From the NCBI GenBank assembly GCA_025352325.1, contig JANXTR010000050.1, positions 1 to 64,000 on the forward strand: DNA of 64,000 bases. The letters are read 5' to 3'. The notes under the pieces were generated by a model. That model was not told where the DNA came from. It ran no database searches and saw nothing but the letters and a program-made list of their open reading frames with translations. Shown piece after piece: positions 16,304 through 23,893 of the stretch. Positions within the stretch are counted from its first letter, which is position 1. Each line of letters begins with the position of its first letter. Origin of the DNA: Microbacteriaceae bacterium. Its GTDB lineage: Bacteria > Actinomycetota > Actinomycetes > Actinomycetales > Microbacteriaceae. The position numbers and the translations under genes are program-made.

Positions 16304-16405
16304 AGTTATCCACAGGTTACAGGCGGAGTCCGCTTTTTAGGGGACAACTTCCCTGTAATCAAGGGTCGGAGTGTAGGGGATAACTTTGTCCACAATTGTG
16401 GACGA
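16304..16405. promoter_or_regulatory. DnaA-box-like cluster, candidate replication origin
   Basis: TTATCCACA at 16306-16314 and TTGTCCACA at 16386-16394 match the E. coli and actinobacterial DnaA-box consensus exactly. A reverse TCGTCCACA (16397-16405) forms the palindrome GTCCACAATTGTGGAC with the second. Two weaker reverse sites (TTGTCCCCT near 16342, TTATCCCCT near 16378) lie between. The 344-bp gap before pycC has no other content that I can identify. Origin function is inferred; a promoter role for the Pycsar genes is the alternative. Confidence 0.5.
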
Positions 16406-16632
16406 CACGCCCACAATATGTAGTGCCGCCGCGGAGTCGGTGCCCCGATATATGGTGGCCCTGCAATGCACGAGACCCCGGAAAGCATCCGCTGACCGAC
16501 TTGGGTCAACGGCCCCCCGGGGTCGCGATGTTCTTGGTAGGAACTGTCACGACTCTAAGCCCAATACGACGAACCGCGCCACTCGGCGCCGGGGAGTCGC
16601 GAAGGTCGAGCCGGTGCTGCAGAAAGCACCAA

Positions 16633-17583
16633 GTGAATATCAAGCTGGATGACGCCCTGGCGTCATTGAAGGACCGCACTAAGGAGAAGCTGACCCCCGC
16701 GCCGAAGGTGCTGGTCAAGGACGGCTCGTTCGACGTCGACAAGCTGCCCATCGGTGCCGAGTGGCACCGACTCACGGACGTCGTCGCCGTCGTGTTCGAC
16801 CTCAAGTCGTCCACGAATCTCGAGAAGGGCCGGAAGCCGGCCAGCGTCGCTAGCATCTACGACGCCGGAGTCGGCGGAGTGGTTCGCGTGTTCAACACGC
16901 ACGGTGCTGACTTCGTCGACATCCAGGGTGACGGAGGATTCGGCCTCTTCTGGGGCGACCGTCGCTACGAGCGCGCTGTGACGGCAGGCATCACGATTCG
17001 CACCTTCAGCATCGACTTCGAAGCGCAGCTCAAGGCCAAGTGGCCCGACGCACCGACGACGGGCTTTAAGGTGGGTATCGCGAGCGGGCCGGTCCTCGCG
17101 AAGAAAGTCGGGCTGGAGCGCCACCTGAACCTGCAGGAGCCGGTCTGGGCTGGGCATCCGGTCAACTACGCCGCGAAGCTGGCTCAGCAGACCGAGCCCG
17201 AACTTCTCGCGATCACCGCGTCCGTCTGGGACGCGATCGAGAACAACGACTACCTCACGTTCTCTTGCACCTGCAACGGCGGCCCGAAGCTCCTCTGGGA
17301 GAGCGCGACCTTCGACAAGATCCCCGACGAAGAGCGCTACGGCCAGACGATCGAAAACCACTGGTGCAAGGTCCACGGCGAGGAATACTGCAATGCAATC
17401 CTCGACGGCGAAACGAAGCGCAGCGTCGTCGAGGCACAGCGGCATGCTCGTACCCTCCTGGGTTACGGCAGCCCGCAGTTGATCACCCTCCGCAAGTCTC
17501 GGGACCAGTTGCGGGCTTCCCTGGCTGAGGAGCGCCGCAGCGCTAACGCGGAGGCCCTGGTCGCCCGGTTGCTGCGGAGCTAG
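16633..17583 (+). CDS. pycC: Pycsar nucleotide cyclase PycC (class III cyclase)
   Basis: A 316-residue soluble cyclase starting at GTG 16633 (MNIKLDDALASLKDRTKEK); the open frame upstream lacks coding character. The two metal-binding aspartates are visible in VVFDLKSST (Asp56) and DIQGDGGFGLFWGD (Asp100), 44 residues apart as in class III adenylate/guanylate cyclases. A long C-terminal region with cysteine pairs (TFSCTCNG, WCKVHGEEYC) is unusual. The next gene is a DUF5706-type membrane protein two bases downstream, the PycC-PycTM arrangement. In Pycsar, phage infection triggers cUMP or cCMP synthesis. Which nucleotide this enzyme makes is not readable. Confidence 0.82.
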   Translation: MNIKLDDALASLKDRTKEKLTPAPKVLVKDGSFDVDKLPIGAEWHRLTDVVAVVFDLKSSTNLEKGRKPASVASIYDAGVGGVVRVFNTHGADFVDIQGDGGFGLFWGDRRYERAVTAGITIRTFSIDFEAQLKAKWPDAPTTGFKVGIASGPVLAKKVGLERHLNLQEPVWAGHPVNYAAKLAQQTEPELLAITASVWDAIENNDYLTFSCTCNGGPKLLWESATFDKIPDEERYGQTIENHWCKVHGEEYCNAILDGETKRSVVEAQRHARTLLGYGSPQLITLRKSRDQLRASLAEERRSANAEALVARLLRS

Positions 17584-17585
17584 GG

Positions 17586-18131
17586 ATGTTTGCCCGGAGC
17601 AGGGAAGCCGCGACAGCGATGAGCGAGCGTTTGCTCAAAGAGCGTTTGCTTCGCGAAGTTCGCGAGGAACTCGTGCGCGCGGACGGCAAGGCTTCTCTGC
17701 TCCTGGCGGCGGCCAGCGTCGTGATCGCCGCGGTTCTGTCCGCGATGTTGGCAGGGTCCTGGGATCCGCGCCTCCTCGACGATCGAATTGAATGGCTCTG
17801 GTGGCTGGGCGCTGCGTTCGGCGTGCTCGGCTTCGTGGGTCTGGGCTATGCGGTGATTCCGCGCACCAAGTTCCGCGGCATCCGCACCCCTTCCATAATC
17901 GCCTTCTATGGCGATATCGTCGCCGCGCCCGCCGACGAACTAGACAGTTTGCTCGCCTCGACCGCGGCGATGGGCGACGCCGCCCTATCAGACCAGCTTG
18001 TGATCAATTCCGGGATCGTTAGACGGAAGTACCTGGGCATCAAGGCAGGCATGTGGGCCTACGCGGGGTCCGCTGTCTTGGCGTCGATCGCGATGCTCGT
18101 GAACTACCTGGTTCTCGTCCAGGCGCCCTAG
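17586..18131 (+). CDS. pycTM: Pycsar membrane effector PycTM (DUF5706 type)
   Basis: A 181-residue membrane protein two bases after pycC, with GGAG seven bases before ATG 17586; ATG 17619 is an alternative start. A basic amphipathic helix leads to RADGKASLLLAAASVV, close to the A-D-x-K-A-S signature of the Pycsar effector family. Three membrane spans are predicted: about 37-57, 66-90 and 157-178, with a soluble loop between the last two. PycTM is held to bind the cyclic pyrimidine nucleotide and impair the membrane, stopping phage growth. Operon position supports the assignment. Confidence 0.82.
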   Translation: MFARSREAATAMSERLLKERLLREVREELVRADGKASLLLAAASVVIAAVLSAMLAGSWDPRLLDDRIEWLWWLGAAFGVLGFVGLGYAVIPRTKFRGIRTPSIIAFYGDIVAAPADELDSLLASTAAMGDAALSDQLVINSGIVRRKYLGIKAGMWAYAGSAVLASIAMLVNYLVLVQAP

Positions 18132-18168
18132 GTATCTATCGCCTAGATCCCAGCCAGCCGACTGGCGT

Positions 18169-18639
18169 CTAGGACTGTGAGGGCGCCTTCCGAGCGGCAG
18201 TGACAGCAGCGAAGTAGCGACTCGATTCAGGGAGCCACGCGAGCACCATGCCAGTGACGATCGCGACCGTCGCGGCAATGGAGATCGGATCGAGCCGTCC
18301 CGCGAAGGTCAGGAGGAGGAGGAAGGCCGCGATGACAGACAAGAAGATGCGAGCGGGGCCGTAACCCCGCAACACTGCGAAGGCGATGTAGACGCGAAGG
18401 GCTAAGCCAACGACTCCTCCGACGGTCGATGTGAGAAGCACGGTCGAGGCCACAGTCGACAGGTACGAGGTCAGGGACACGATGTCTAGGACGAGGGAGA
18501 GAGCCGCAATCGCCGATCCACCGATGATGAACCAGAACGCGACCCACACGAGTGTCGGCGGCTTGATCTTGGTCTGCAGCGGCCCTCGGAAGAAGCCAGT
18601 CGGTTGAGGCTTCACGGGAGTTGGCGTCTGCTGCGTCAT
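18169..18639 (-). CDS. Four-span membrane protein of unknown function
   Basis: A 156-residue protein; ATG 18639 (MTQQTPTPVKPQ) is preferred over a longer form with an atypical N-terminus. A Pro-rich cytoplasmic tail precedes four hydrophobic segments (VWVAFWFIIGGSAIAALSL, VASTVLLTSTVGGVVGLAL, IFLSVIAAFLLLLTFAG, SIAATVAIVTGMVLAWL). No conserved domain is recognised. It is convergent with the Pycsar operon, 37 bp from the pycTM stop, and might be a membrane partner or just cargo. Confidence 0.6.
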   Translation of the reverse strand: MTQQTPTPVKPQPTGFFRGPLQTKIKPPTLVWVAFWFIIGGSAIAALSLVLDIVSLTSYLSTVASTVLLTSTVGGVVGLALRVYIAFAVLRGYGPARIFLSVIAAFLLLLTFAGRLDPISIAATVAIVTGMVLAWLPESSRYFAAVTAARKAPSQS

Positions 18640-18689
18640 AGCCCGAAGGTACCGGGGTGAAACGAATCTGAGGATCACCCATTCGGGGG

Positions 18690-19043
18690 TTAGAGCAGGG
18701 TCGGCCCGCTCGGGTCCGAGTCCCAGCCCGCGTCTTCAATCGGCTTCCGGTTGATGATCAGCATGTCGCCCATCTTCCACAGGCTGAACCCGTCGAGGTC
18801 GATCCCTCGGTAGGGGCCGTGGCCGTGCCAGCGCCTGTCGATGCCGTAGTCGCGGATCAAGATCAGCGTCCGAGTGTGCAGGAGGCCGAACCCGAGAGCG
18901 TTCGCGCGCCGAGTCATCATGTAGCTGTGACTGCCGTCCTTCGACGTTCTCCACGGCGCGGTCGCGAGGTACTCGCGCGCGGCATCCACCAGCCACGGGG
19001 GTGCGGCGGGGTCGTATTGGTCGGGAAAGGTGGCGTCGGTCAC
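18690..19043 (-). CDS. Hypothetical protein (117 aa)
   Basis: The start is GTG 19043 with a strong GGAGGAG site six bases upstream. The product begins MTDATFPDQYDPAAPPWLVD and continues with Trp- and Tyr-rich segments (YLATAPWRTSKDGSHSYMM, FSLWKMGDMLIINRKPI). It resembles small hypothetical proteins of actinobacterial prophages, but no function can be named. It lies 41 bp downstream of the integrase on the same strand and may be cotranscribed with it. Confidence 0.6.
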   Translation of the reverse strand: MTDATFPDQYDPAAPPWLVDAAREYLATAPWRTSKDGSHSYMMTRRANALGFGLLHTRTLILIRDYGIDRRWHGHGPYRGIDLDGFSLWKMGDMLIINRKPIEDAGWDSDPSGPTLL

Positions 19044-19084
19044 CAGGTACTCCTCCGGTCGGTAGAGCCGACCCAGGGAGCCGA

Positions 19085-20299
19085 CTACTCGGCTTTCGCG
19101 GTCCTCATCCGGTGCGAGGCGCGAACATCTGACAGCGCCGCGGTGACCACAGCGTCCCGACCCTGCGCGAGGTGCTGGTACCGCATCGCCGCCGCACTGG
19201 TCGAGTGCCCAAGCCGGTTCATCAGCTCGGGGAGAGTCGCGCCGATCTGCGCGGCGTAGACAGCGGCGGTGTGCCGGAGGTCGTGGAACCGCAGATCGGG
19301 CCGACCGGCCTTCTCGCGTGCCTTGAAGTAGGTCTTCGCGAGTGTCGAGGGCATCATCCACTTGTTGGGATCCGCTGCGGAGGGGAATAGCAGCGCCTCC
19401 GGCCCGATCGAGACGTTCGCCAGGTGCTTCTTCACCATCGGCATCAGGTCGAGCGGAATACCGACGTCACGGATGCCCGCATCCGACTTCGGAGGCTTCG
19501 GGATGATCTCGCTCCACGCGGGCCGGTCCGGAGTCCTCGGGTGCGTCACCAACACCGCCGATCGCCTGATGCGGAGAACGCCGTCTTTGGTGTCCACGTC
19601 CTTGCGGCGCAACTCGATCAGCTCGCCGTACCGGAGCCCGCACCACGCGGCCAGCTGCACAAGCAGTTGGAGACGTTCGGGCATCGCCTCAGTGATCGTC
19701 ACGAGCTCGTCCAGCGTGGCCGGGTGGATTACGTGCCGTCGAGGCGTCTGCCCGGCGCCCTTGATGCGGGCCGGGTTGATCGCGAGGTGGCCGTCATCAA
19801 CAGCAGTGTTCAGGATCGCGCGGAACAGGCTGTAGGCCTGCGATCGACGGGTGGGGCGACCCTTTGCCGTCTTCCTATACCAGTCGTCCACGTCCTCGCG
19901 CTCGATCAGGTGCACCGGGCGGTTCTCAAAGGTCGGGAGAATGAAGCGGCTCAGGATGTCGTCGTAGAGCGCCGTCGTGCGCGGCGAAAGCGGCTCACCC
20001 CGAACAAGACGGTTCTCGAGCCAGCGCTTCGAGTAGTCACCGAAAGAGATGCTCACGGAAGCGCGGCTCTTGCTGGTCGACCAACTCCCGGTGTTGATGT
20101 CCACGACCTGCTGGGCAAGCCAGGCATCCGCGTATTTCTTCGCCGGAAAAACCTTGGTCTTCAGGACACCCTCGTGGCTAATCCGAGCCTGCCAGCTCTG
20201 CTTTCGCATGATCTTCCGCCGCTGCTTGGGTGGTTTGTCAGCGTCTCGCGGGTCATAGTCGTAGAGCTGTCGAGTCGAGCCTGTGGCCGATCTACCCAT
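19085..20299 (-). CDS. int: Tyrosine site-specific integrase
   Basis: A 404-residue recombinase. The N-terminal third carries an arm-binding-like domain (KQSWQARISHEGVLKTKVFP), then a SAM-like core-binding domain (about 85-180). The catalytic domain has the Arg in GLRYGEL, HxxR in FHDLRHT, the second His in LGHSTS and the nucleophile Tyr in MRYQH. It sits 152 bp inside attR and is read toward the element interior. Arm-like repeats lie just upstream (20305-20342). Integration at tRNA-Pro is shown by the flanking direct repeats. Confidence 0.95.
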   Translation of the reverse strand: MGRSATGSTRQLYDYDPRDADKPPKQRRKIMRKQSWQARISHEGVLKTKVFPAKKYADAWLAQQVVDINTGSWSTSKSRASVSISFGDYSKRWLENRLVRGEPLSPRTTALYDDILSRFILPTFENRPVHLIEREDVDDWYRKTAKGRPTRRSQAYSLFRAILNTAVDDGHLAINPARIKGAGQTPRRHVIHPATLDELVTITEAMPERLQLLVQLAAWCGLRYGELIELRRKDVDTKDGVLRIRRSAVLVTHPRTPDRPAWSEIIPKPPKSDAGIRDVGIPLDLMPMVKKHLANVSIGPEALLFPSAADPNKWMMPSTLAKTYFKAREKAGRPDLRFHDLRHTAAVYAAQIGATLPELMNRLGHSTSAAAMRYQHLAQGRDAVVTAALSDVRASHRMRTAKAE

Positions 20300-20304
20300 G
20301 CGCA

Positions 20305-20342
20305 GTGCCCTCTCGCCGCTCGTGCCCTCTATGTGCCCTTTT
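20305..20342 (+). repeat. Right arm-type repeats beside the integrase
   Basis: Three direct GTGCCCTYT units occur at 20305, 20322 and 20333. The last two, 11 bp apart, form a block 20/22 identical to 5094-5115. They lie between the integrase start and attR, where lambda-like P-arm sites are expected; they may also autoregulate the integrase promoter. Confidence 0.55.
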
Positions 20343-20451
20343 CAGTTTACCTCAGACGCCTCTAAATGCACCCAAATGCCACCCAGAAAGTGGCTACTGA
20401 ACAGGGATTTTCCGGTGTTTGCGGGCATCTCTAGACTACCGTGGATTCTAT

Positions 20452-20475
20452 TTCAAATCCTGTTACCCCGACCAC
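20452..20475 (+). repeat. attR core
   Basis: Identical 24-bp copy of the tRNA-Pro 3' segment at 5025-5048. It is not a full tRNA: the acceptor 5' half, D arm and anticodon arm are absent. It ends 15 bp before the stop codon of the LCP gene. Confidence 0.92.
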
Positions 20476-20490
20476 GAGATCTGGTCGTAC

Positions 20491-21807
20491 CTACTTGCCG
20501 CTGCCCTTCGCGCAGGTCTGTTCCGCGGCCGTCTGGCCGGTCACCGAGCTTGGCAACGCGGTCAGCGCGACCGGCGCCGCCGTCGCCGGAGCGGCGCTGG
20601 GGGTGATGCCGCGCTTCTCCTTGCCCGGAGCAGCGCTCCCGCCGGCCGTGGCGCTGGGGGTCGGCGTGGCGGTCGGCGCGACCGTCGGCGCGACCGTGGG
20701 CGTCGTGGAGACGATGGATCCCCGACCGGTGTTGCCGGTGAGCGTCACGGCCAGGTCCTTGACGAGGGCGTTATTGACCGCGGCATCCGTCGAGGCGACC
20801 GGGACCACGCGATTCGGGTAGAGCGGACTCGTGGTGGTGGGGTACTGCACCATCACGATGTTCTCGAGCGGGATGCTCTTGAGAGCGAGCGCAATGCTCA
20901 CCATCGTGTCCACGCGCGCCAGCGTGTCGGAGAGTTGCATGTTCTGCGCAGCCGCCGTCGCAAGTCCGTAGAGCTGCAGCGGGTTCTTCAGCACGCCCTC
21001 GCTCTCGATCTTGCGCGCCAGGGCCGAGAGGAAGACCTGCTGGCTGCTGATGCGTCCGAGGTCGCTGCCGTCGCCGACGCCGTGCCGGCTCCGTACGAAG
21101 GCGAGCGCCTGGGATCCCTGCAGCGTGTGCTCACCGGCCGAGAGCACCAGGCCGACGTAGGGGTCATTGATCGAGTTGGCGACGCACACCGTCACTCCGC
21201 CGACCGCGTTCGACATCGCGGCGACCCCGTCGAAGCTGATGGATGCGGCATACGGGATGGTCGTCCCGGTGAGCTTCTCGATCGTCAGCACCGGGCACGC
21301 CAAACCGCCACGCGCGAGCGAGGAGTTGAGCATCCGATTCGCTGACGCCGGGTAGTAGCCGCCGTTCGCGGCCGGGCACGGCGGCAGGTTGAGGATCAGG
21401 TCGCGCGGAAAGCTGACGATCATCGCGCTGCGGTGATCCTGCGCGATGTGCAGCAGGATCGTCACGTCGTTGTTGCCCGCCCCGGAGCTGGCCGCCTGGT
21501 CGGCCTTGTTCGAGAACTGCCCGCCCTGTCCGGTGCGGGTATCCGTGCCGACCAGCAACAGGTTGACGCCGCCCGTGATGGCGTCGATGCCGGGAGGTGC
21601 GGTCGCGCCGCTCTCGTGCTGCAGGTGGACCGTCGACGTCTGCACGGTGCTGGCCAGCCGGGTCACCGCGATCGCGGCGATCGAGACGGAGCTCACCAGC
21701 ACGACGGCGACGGCGATCGCCACGGTGCGGAGGGCGATCAACCACGCGTGGGATCGACGCTGGCGACCGTGCCGCGCGACGGTCGGGAGCCCGGATGCGC
21801 GGGCCAT
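20491..21807 (-). CDS. LytR-CpsA-Psr (LCP) family cell-wall glycopolymer ligase
   Basis: A 438-residue membrane protein with one N-terminal span (about 24-50) and an extracellular LCP domain. Motifs include NLLLVGTDTRTGQ (about residue 81), NDVTILLHI, SFPRDLILNLP and the conserved Arg in ALAFVRSRHGVGDGSDLGR. LCP enzymes move lipid-linked glycopolymers (teichoic acid-like or arabinogalactan) to peptidoglycan. A Thr/Pro/Ala-rich tail with VAPT repeats follows, ending in a single Cys. It starts immediately after the thymidine kinase stop and may be cotranscribed with it. Its 3' end borders the integrated element. Confidence 0.92.
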   Translation of the reverse strand: MARASGLPTVARHGRQRRSHAWLIALRTVAIAVAVVLVSSVSIAAIAVTRLASTVQTSTVHLQHESGATAPPGIDAITGGVNLLLVGTDTRTGQGGQFSNKADQAASSGAGNNDVTILLHIAQDHRSAMIVSFPRDLILNLPPCPAANGGYYPASANRMLNSSLARGGLACPVLTIEKLTGTTIPYAASISFDGVAAMSNAVGGVTVCVANSINDPYVGLVLSAGEHTLQGSQALAFVRSRHGVGDGSDLGRISSQQVFLSALARKIESEGVLKNPLQLYGLATAAAQNMQLSDTLARVDTMVSIALALKSIPLENIVMVQYPTTTSPLYPNRVVPVASTDAAVNNALVKDLAVTLTGNTGRGSIVSTTPTVAPTVAPTATPTPSATAGGSAAPGKEKRGITPSAAPATAAPVALTALPSSVTGQTAAEQTCAKGSGK

Positions 21808-22476
21808 TCAGCTGAAATCGCTGTCGGGGGCAGCGCCGTAGCTGAAGTCGAGGCGCGGACGACGACCGCGGTTGAGCACGCCGCCGCTCTCTTCGAGGTA
21901 ACAGGCGCCGCACAGGGGCTCGTAGCTCACCTCTCGTGCACCGTCGATCGCGACCTGGTCGCCGTCGAACACGAAGACGCCGTCGACCTTGCGGGCGTTG
22001 AACATCGCCTTGCGGCCGCAACGGCAGATCGTCTTCAGTTCCTCGAGGGAGTGGGCGATCTCGAGCAGGCGGCGGCTCCCGGGAAAGGCGACGGTCTGAA
22101 AGTCGGTGCGGATGCCGTATGCCAGCACCGGGACGTCCTCCTCGATCGCGATGCGCAGCAGGTCGTCGACCTGACCCTCGCTGAGGAACTGCGCCTCGTC
22201 GACCAGGAAGCACGAGACATCCCGATCCGACGCCCGGATCAACGCCGCGCGCTGCCGCGTGAAGAGCGCGAGGACGTCCTCGTCGGGGGTGATCGTGAAG
22301 TTGACGGGACGCGACGCGCCCAGGCGAGACACGATCGCGTTGTCGCCGCGGGAGTCGATCGCCGGCTTCGCGAGCAGCACCCGCTGGTCGCGCTCCTCGT
22401 AGTTGTATGCGGCCTGCAGCAGAGCCGTGCTCTTGCCGCTGTTCATCGCGCCGTAGCGGAAGTAGAGCTTTGCCAC
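21808..22476 (-). CDS. tdk: Thymidine kinase
   Basis: A 222-residue type II thymidine kinase (thymidine + ATP to dTMP + ADP, pyrimidine salvage). The Walker A GAMNSGKST (residues 9-17), the VDEAQFL Walker B-like motif and the structural zinc cysteines (CRCG and CGAC) are all present. GTG 22476 begins MAKLYFRYGAMNSGKS, as expected for the family. It follows the response regulator by 15 bp and abuts the LCP gene, suggesting one transcript. Confidence 0.96.
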   Translation of the reverse strand: MAKLYFRYGAMNSGKSTALLQAAYNYEERDQRVLLAKPAIDSRGDNAIVSRLGASRPVNFTITPDEDVLALFTRQRAALIRASDRDVSCFLVDEAQFLSEGQVDDLLRIAIEEDVPVLAYGIRTDFQTVAFPGSRRLLEIAHSLEELKTICRCGRKAMFNARKVDGVFVFDGDQVAIDGAREVSYEPLCGACYLEESGGVLNRGRRPRLDFSYGAAPDSDFS

Positions 22477-22491
22477 GTCAGCACCCGCCCA

Positions 22492-23211
22492 CTACTCGAG
22501 GAACCCGTCCTCGGCGGCGCGGCGCATGAGATCGGCCTTCTTGCTCGCCGGGCGGCCGATCTTCGCGTACTTCTCGCGCACCCGTCGCAGGTAGGTCTTC
22601 GCCGTCTCGTACTGCACGTTCATGCGGCCAGCGACCTCGGTGGTGCTCAGGCCAGAGACATAGAGCCGGAACGCCTCCTGCTCGCCGGGGCTGAGCTTCG
22701 GACGCAGCTGCGGGGCGGCTCCGGCCGGGAGCGGGCGCCACGGATGCGGGTGCCCGCCGTCGCTCTCCATGCCCATGATCTCGCGCGCGGCACCCATCAC
22801 CTGCGACATCGGCAGCGACTTCGAAAGGAAGGTCGCGGCTCCGGCGGCCAGCGCGCGCTCGCGGGCCTCATCGGTGTCGACGCTCGACAGCACGATGACC
22901 TTGGCTCCGGCGGCGCGGCAGGTGCGCACCCGGGCCTCGATCGAGACGGCCTCCTTGAGCTGGAAGTCGATGAAGACCAGCTCGGTCGGGAAAGCGGGGC
23001 TGTGCACGAGCTGCAGCCAGCTCGGGGCGGAGAGGACGAGGTCGAAGTCGTGTGCGTGCTGCCCGATCCAGCTGCTGAGGCTGTCGAGCAGCACCTCGTG
23101 GTCGTCGAGGATCGCGAGGCGCACGCGGTGGGCGGGGACTGTGGCGGCGTGCTCGTGCTCCACGCCCGGCGCCCACGACGTCGAGGTCATGGGGTGGTCG
23201 GTGACACTCAT
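22492..23211 (-). CDS. LuxR-type response regulator
   Basis: A 239-residue protein with a receiver domain (acidic pocket ILDDHEVLL, likely phosphoacceptor Asp in ELVFIDFQL, Ser/Thr in VIVLSSVD, Lys in FLSKSLPM) and a C-terminal helix-turn-helix (LSPGEQEAFRLYVSGLSTTE, then YETAKTYLRRVREKYAKIGR). No sensor kinase gene is adjacent, so it is an orphan here. It lies at the head of the thymidine kinase-LCP gene set. An extended N-terminus (about 30 residues) precedes the receiver; a start at the second Met is possible. Confidence 0.9.
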   Translation of the reverse strand: MSVTDHPMTSTSWAPGVEHEHAATVPAHRVRLAILDDHEVLLDSLSSWIGQHAHDFDLVLSAPSWLQLVHSPAFPTELVFIDFQLKEAVSIEARVRTCRAAGAKVIVLSSVDTDEARERALAAGAATFLSKSLPMSQVMGAAREIMGMESDGGHPHPWRPLPAGAAPQLRPKLSPGEQEAFRLYVSGLSTTEVAGRMNVQYETAKTYLRRVREKYAKIGRPASKKADLMRRAAEDGFLE

Positions 23212-23286
23212 GAGATAACCCTAAGCGAATGGGGTACATCCGACCCGGATGCGGGGCGCAGAGATCGTTGCGCGTCGGATCAGCGA

Positions 23287-23869
23287 TCAGAACAGCGTGG
23301 GCTGGATTTGCGCCGCCGCGACCGGACCGAGCTCGGCTGCGATCAGCCCGCGACGCTCCCCCCGCAAGCCCCCGATAGCCCGGACGATCCCGGTGGCCGG
23401 ATCGAGTCTCGGGGGACGATCCAGCCCGTGGGCGCGCAGCAGCGGCAGCACCCGCGCGGCCAGCCACCGGCGGTACTCCTTCGGCGCGGAGGAGCCGTCG
23501 CGGTACATGTCGGCGTAGCGCCCGACGAGATCCATACGGGCGCTGATCAGCGCCCTGCATCGCTCCCCTGACGTACTTCCACCCACGGTCGCTGAGGAAA
23601 CGGTGGTCGGCGCTGGCCACGATCTCGGTCCCGTCGCCGAGGGTGATTCGATATGGACTGCAACCCCGATGCGGGTTGATCGTCCAGCCGAACGGCAGCG
23701 CATTCGCCGTGCCGGGCACGTGATTCAGCGCGGTCTTCGCGAGCACCTCGTGGAACGTGATGCCGGCGAACTCGGGGGTCTGCACCGAGCGCACCAGCGA
23801 ACTCAGCTTGACCAGCTCGGGCAGCGCATCACCCTGCTCGACCTCGATTTTTTTCCCGCTCCATCGCAT
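23287..23869 (-). pseudogene. Decayed intein-bearing Rv2578c-family radical SAM protein
   Basis: From ATG 23869 the frame reads MRWSGKKIEVEQGDALPELV and later GITFHEVLAKTALNHVPG up to NPHRGCS, the N-terminus of Rv2578c-type radical SAM proteins. Instead of the CxxxCxxC cluster motif it then enters a Hint/intein block (LGDGTEIVASADHRFLSDRG). After that a second frame gives RYADMYRDGSSAPKEYRRWL onward, resembling the C-terminal tail of the family, ending at 23287. The iron-sulfur motif, most of the intein and the barrel are missing and the frame changes, so the gene is dead. A LexA-like box precedes it. Confidence 0.75.
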
Positions 23870-23877
23870 CCCCTCAC

Positions 23878-23893
23878 TGGAACACATGTTCGA
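23878..23893. promoter_or_regulatory. LexA (SOS) box-like site
   Basis: TGGAAC-ACAT-GTTCGA matches the actinobacterial SOS box TCGAAC-N4-GTTCGA with one mismatch. It lies nine bases upstream of the decayed Rv2578c-type gene. From memory, Rv2578c belongs to the mycobacterial LexA regulon, so the site appears to be the surviving control element of a dead gene. Confidence 0.65.

Larger units (their letters stand above)
5025..20475. mobile_element. Integrated genetic element in tRNA-Pro (about 15.4 kb)
   Basis: The interval is bounded by 24-bp identical direct repeats, one being the 3' end of tRNA-Pro and the other a free copy 15 bp short of the LCP gene stop codon. Inside each end lies a 22-bp arm-like repeat, and a tyrosine integrase sits at the right end. 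Cargo comprises an Eco57I-like restriction-modification pair, a Pycsar pair, an excisionase-like gene and about ten small genes of unknown function. No structural phage, conjugation or transposase gene is recognisable, so it may be a non-autonomous island, a phage satellite or a reduced integrative plasmid. The empty site would place tRNA-Pro next to the LCP gene. Confidence 0.9.

Noticed and set aside
16396-16632. N-terminal extension of the cyclase back to GTG 16396
   Set aside because: The translation there (WTTRPQYVVPPRSRCPDIWW) has no protein-like character and covers the DnaA-box region; GTG 16633 begins credible coding.
20452-20475. Second tRNA gene at the right end of the element
   Set aside because: Only the 3' 24 bases of tRNA-Pro are present; the other arms are missing, so it is an attachment site.
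4971-20491. Prophage
   Set aside because: No terminase, portal, capsid, tail, holin or lysin gene could be recognised between the attachment repeats.
21433-23571. 712-codon plus-strand frame across LCP, thymidine kinase and response regulator genes
   Set aside because: Antisense shadow of three recognised genes, with low-complexity Arg/Gly/Asp composition.
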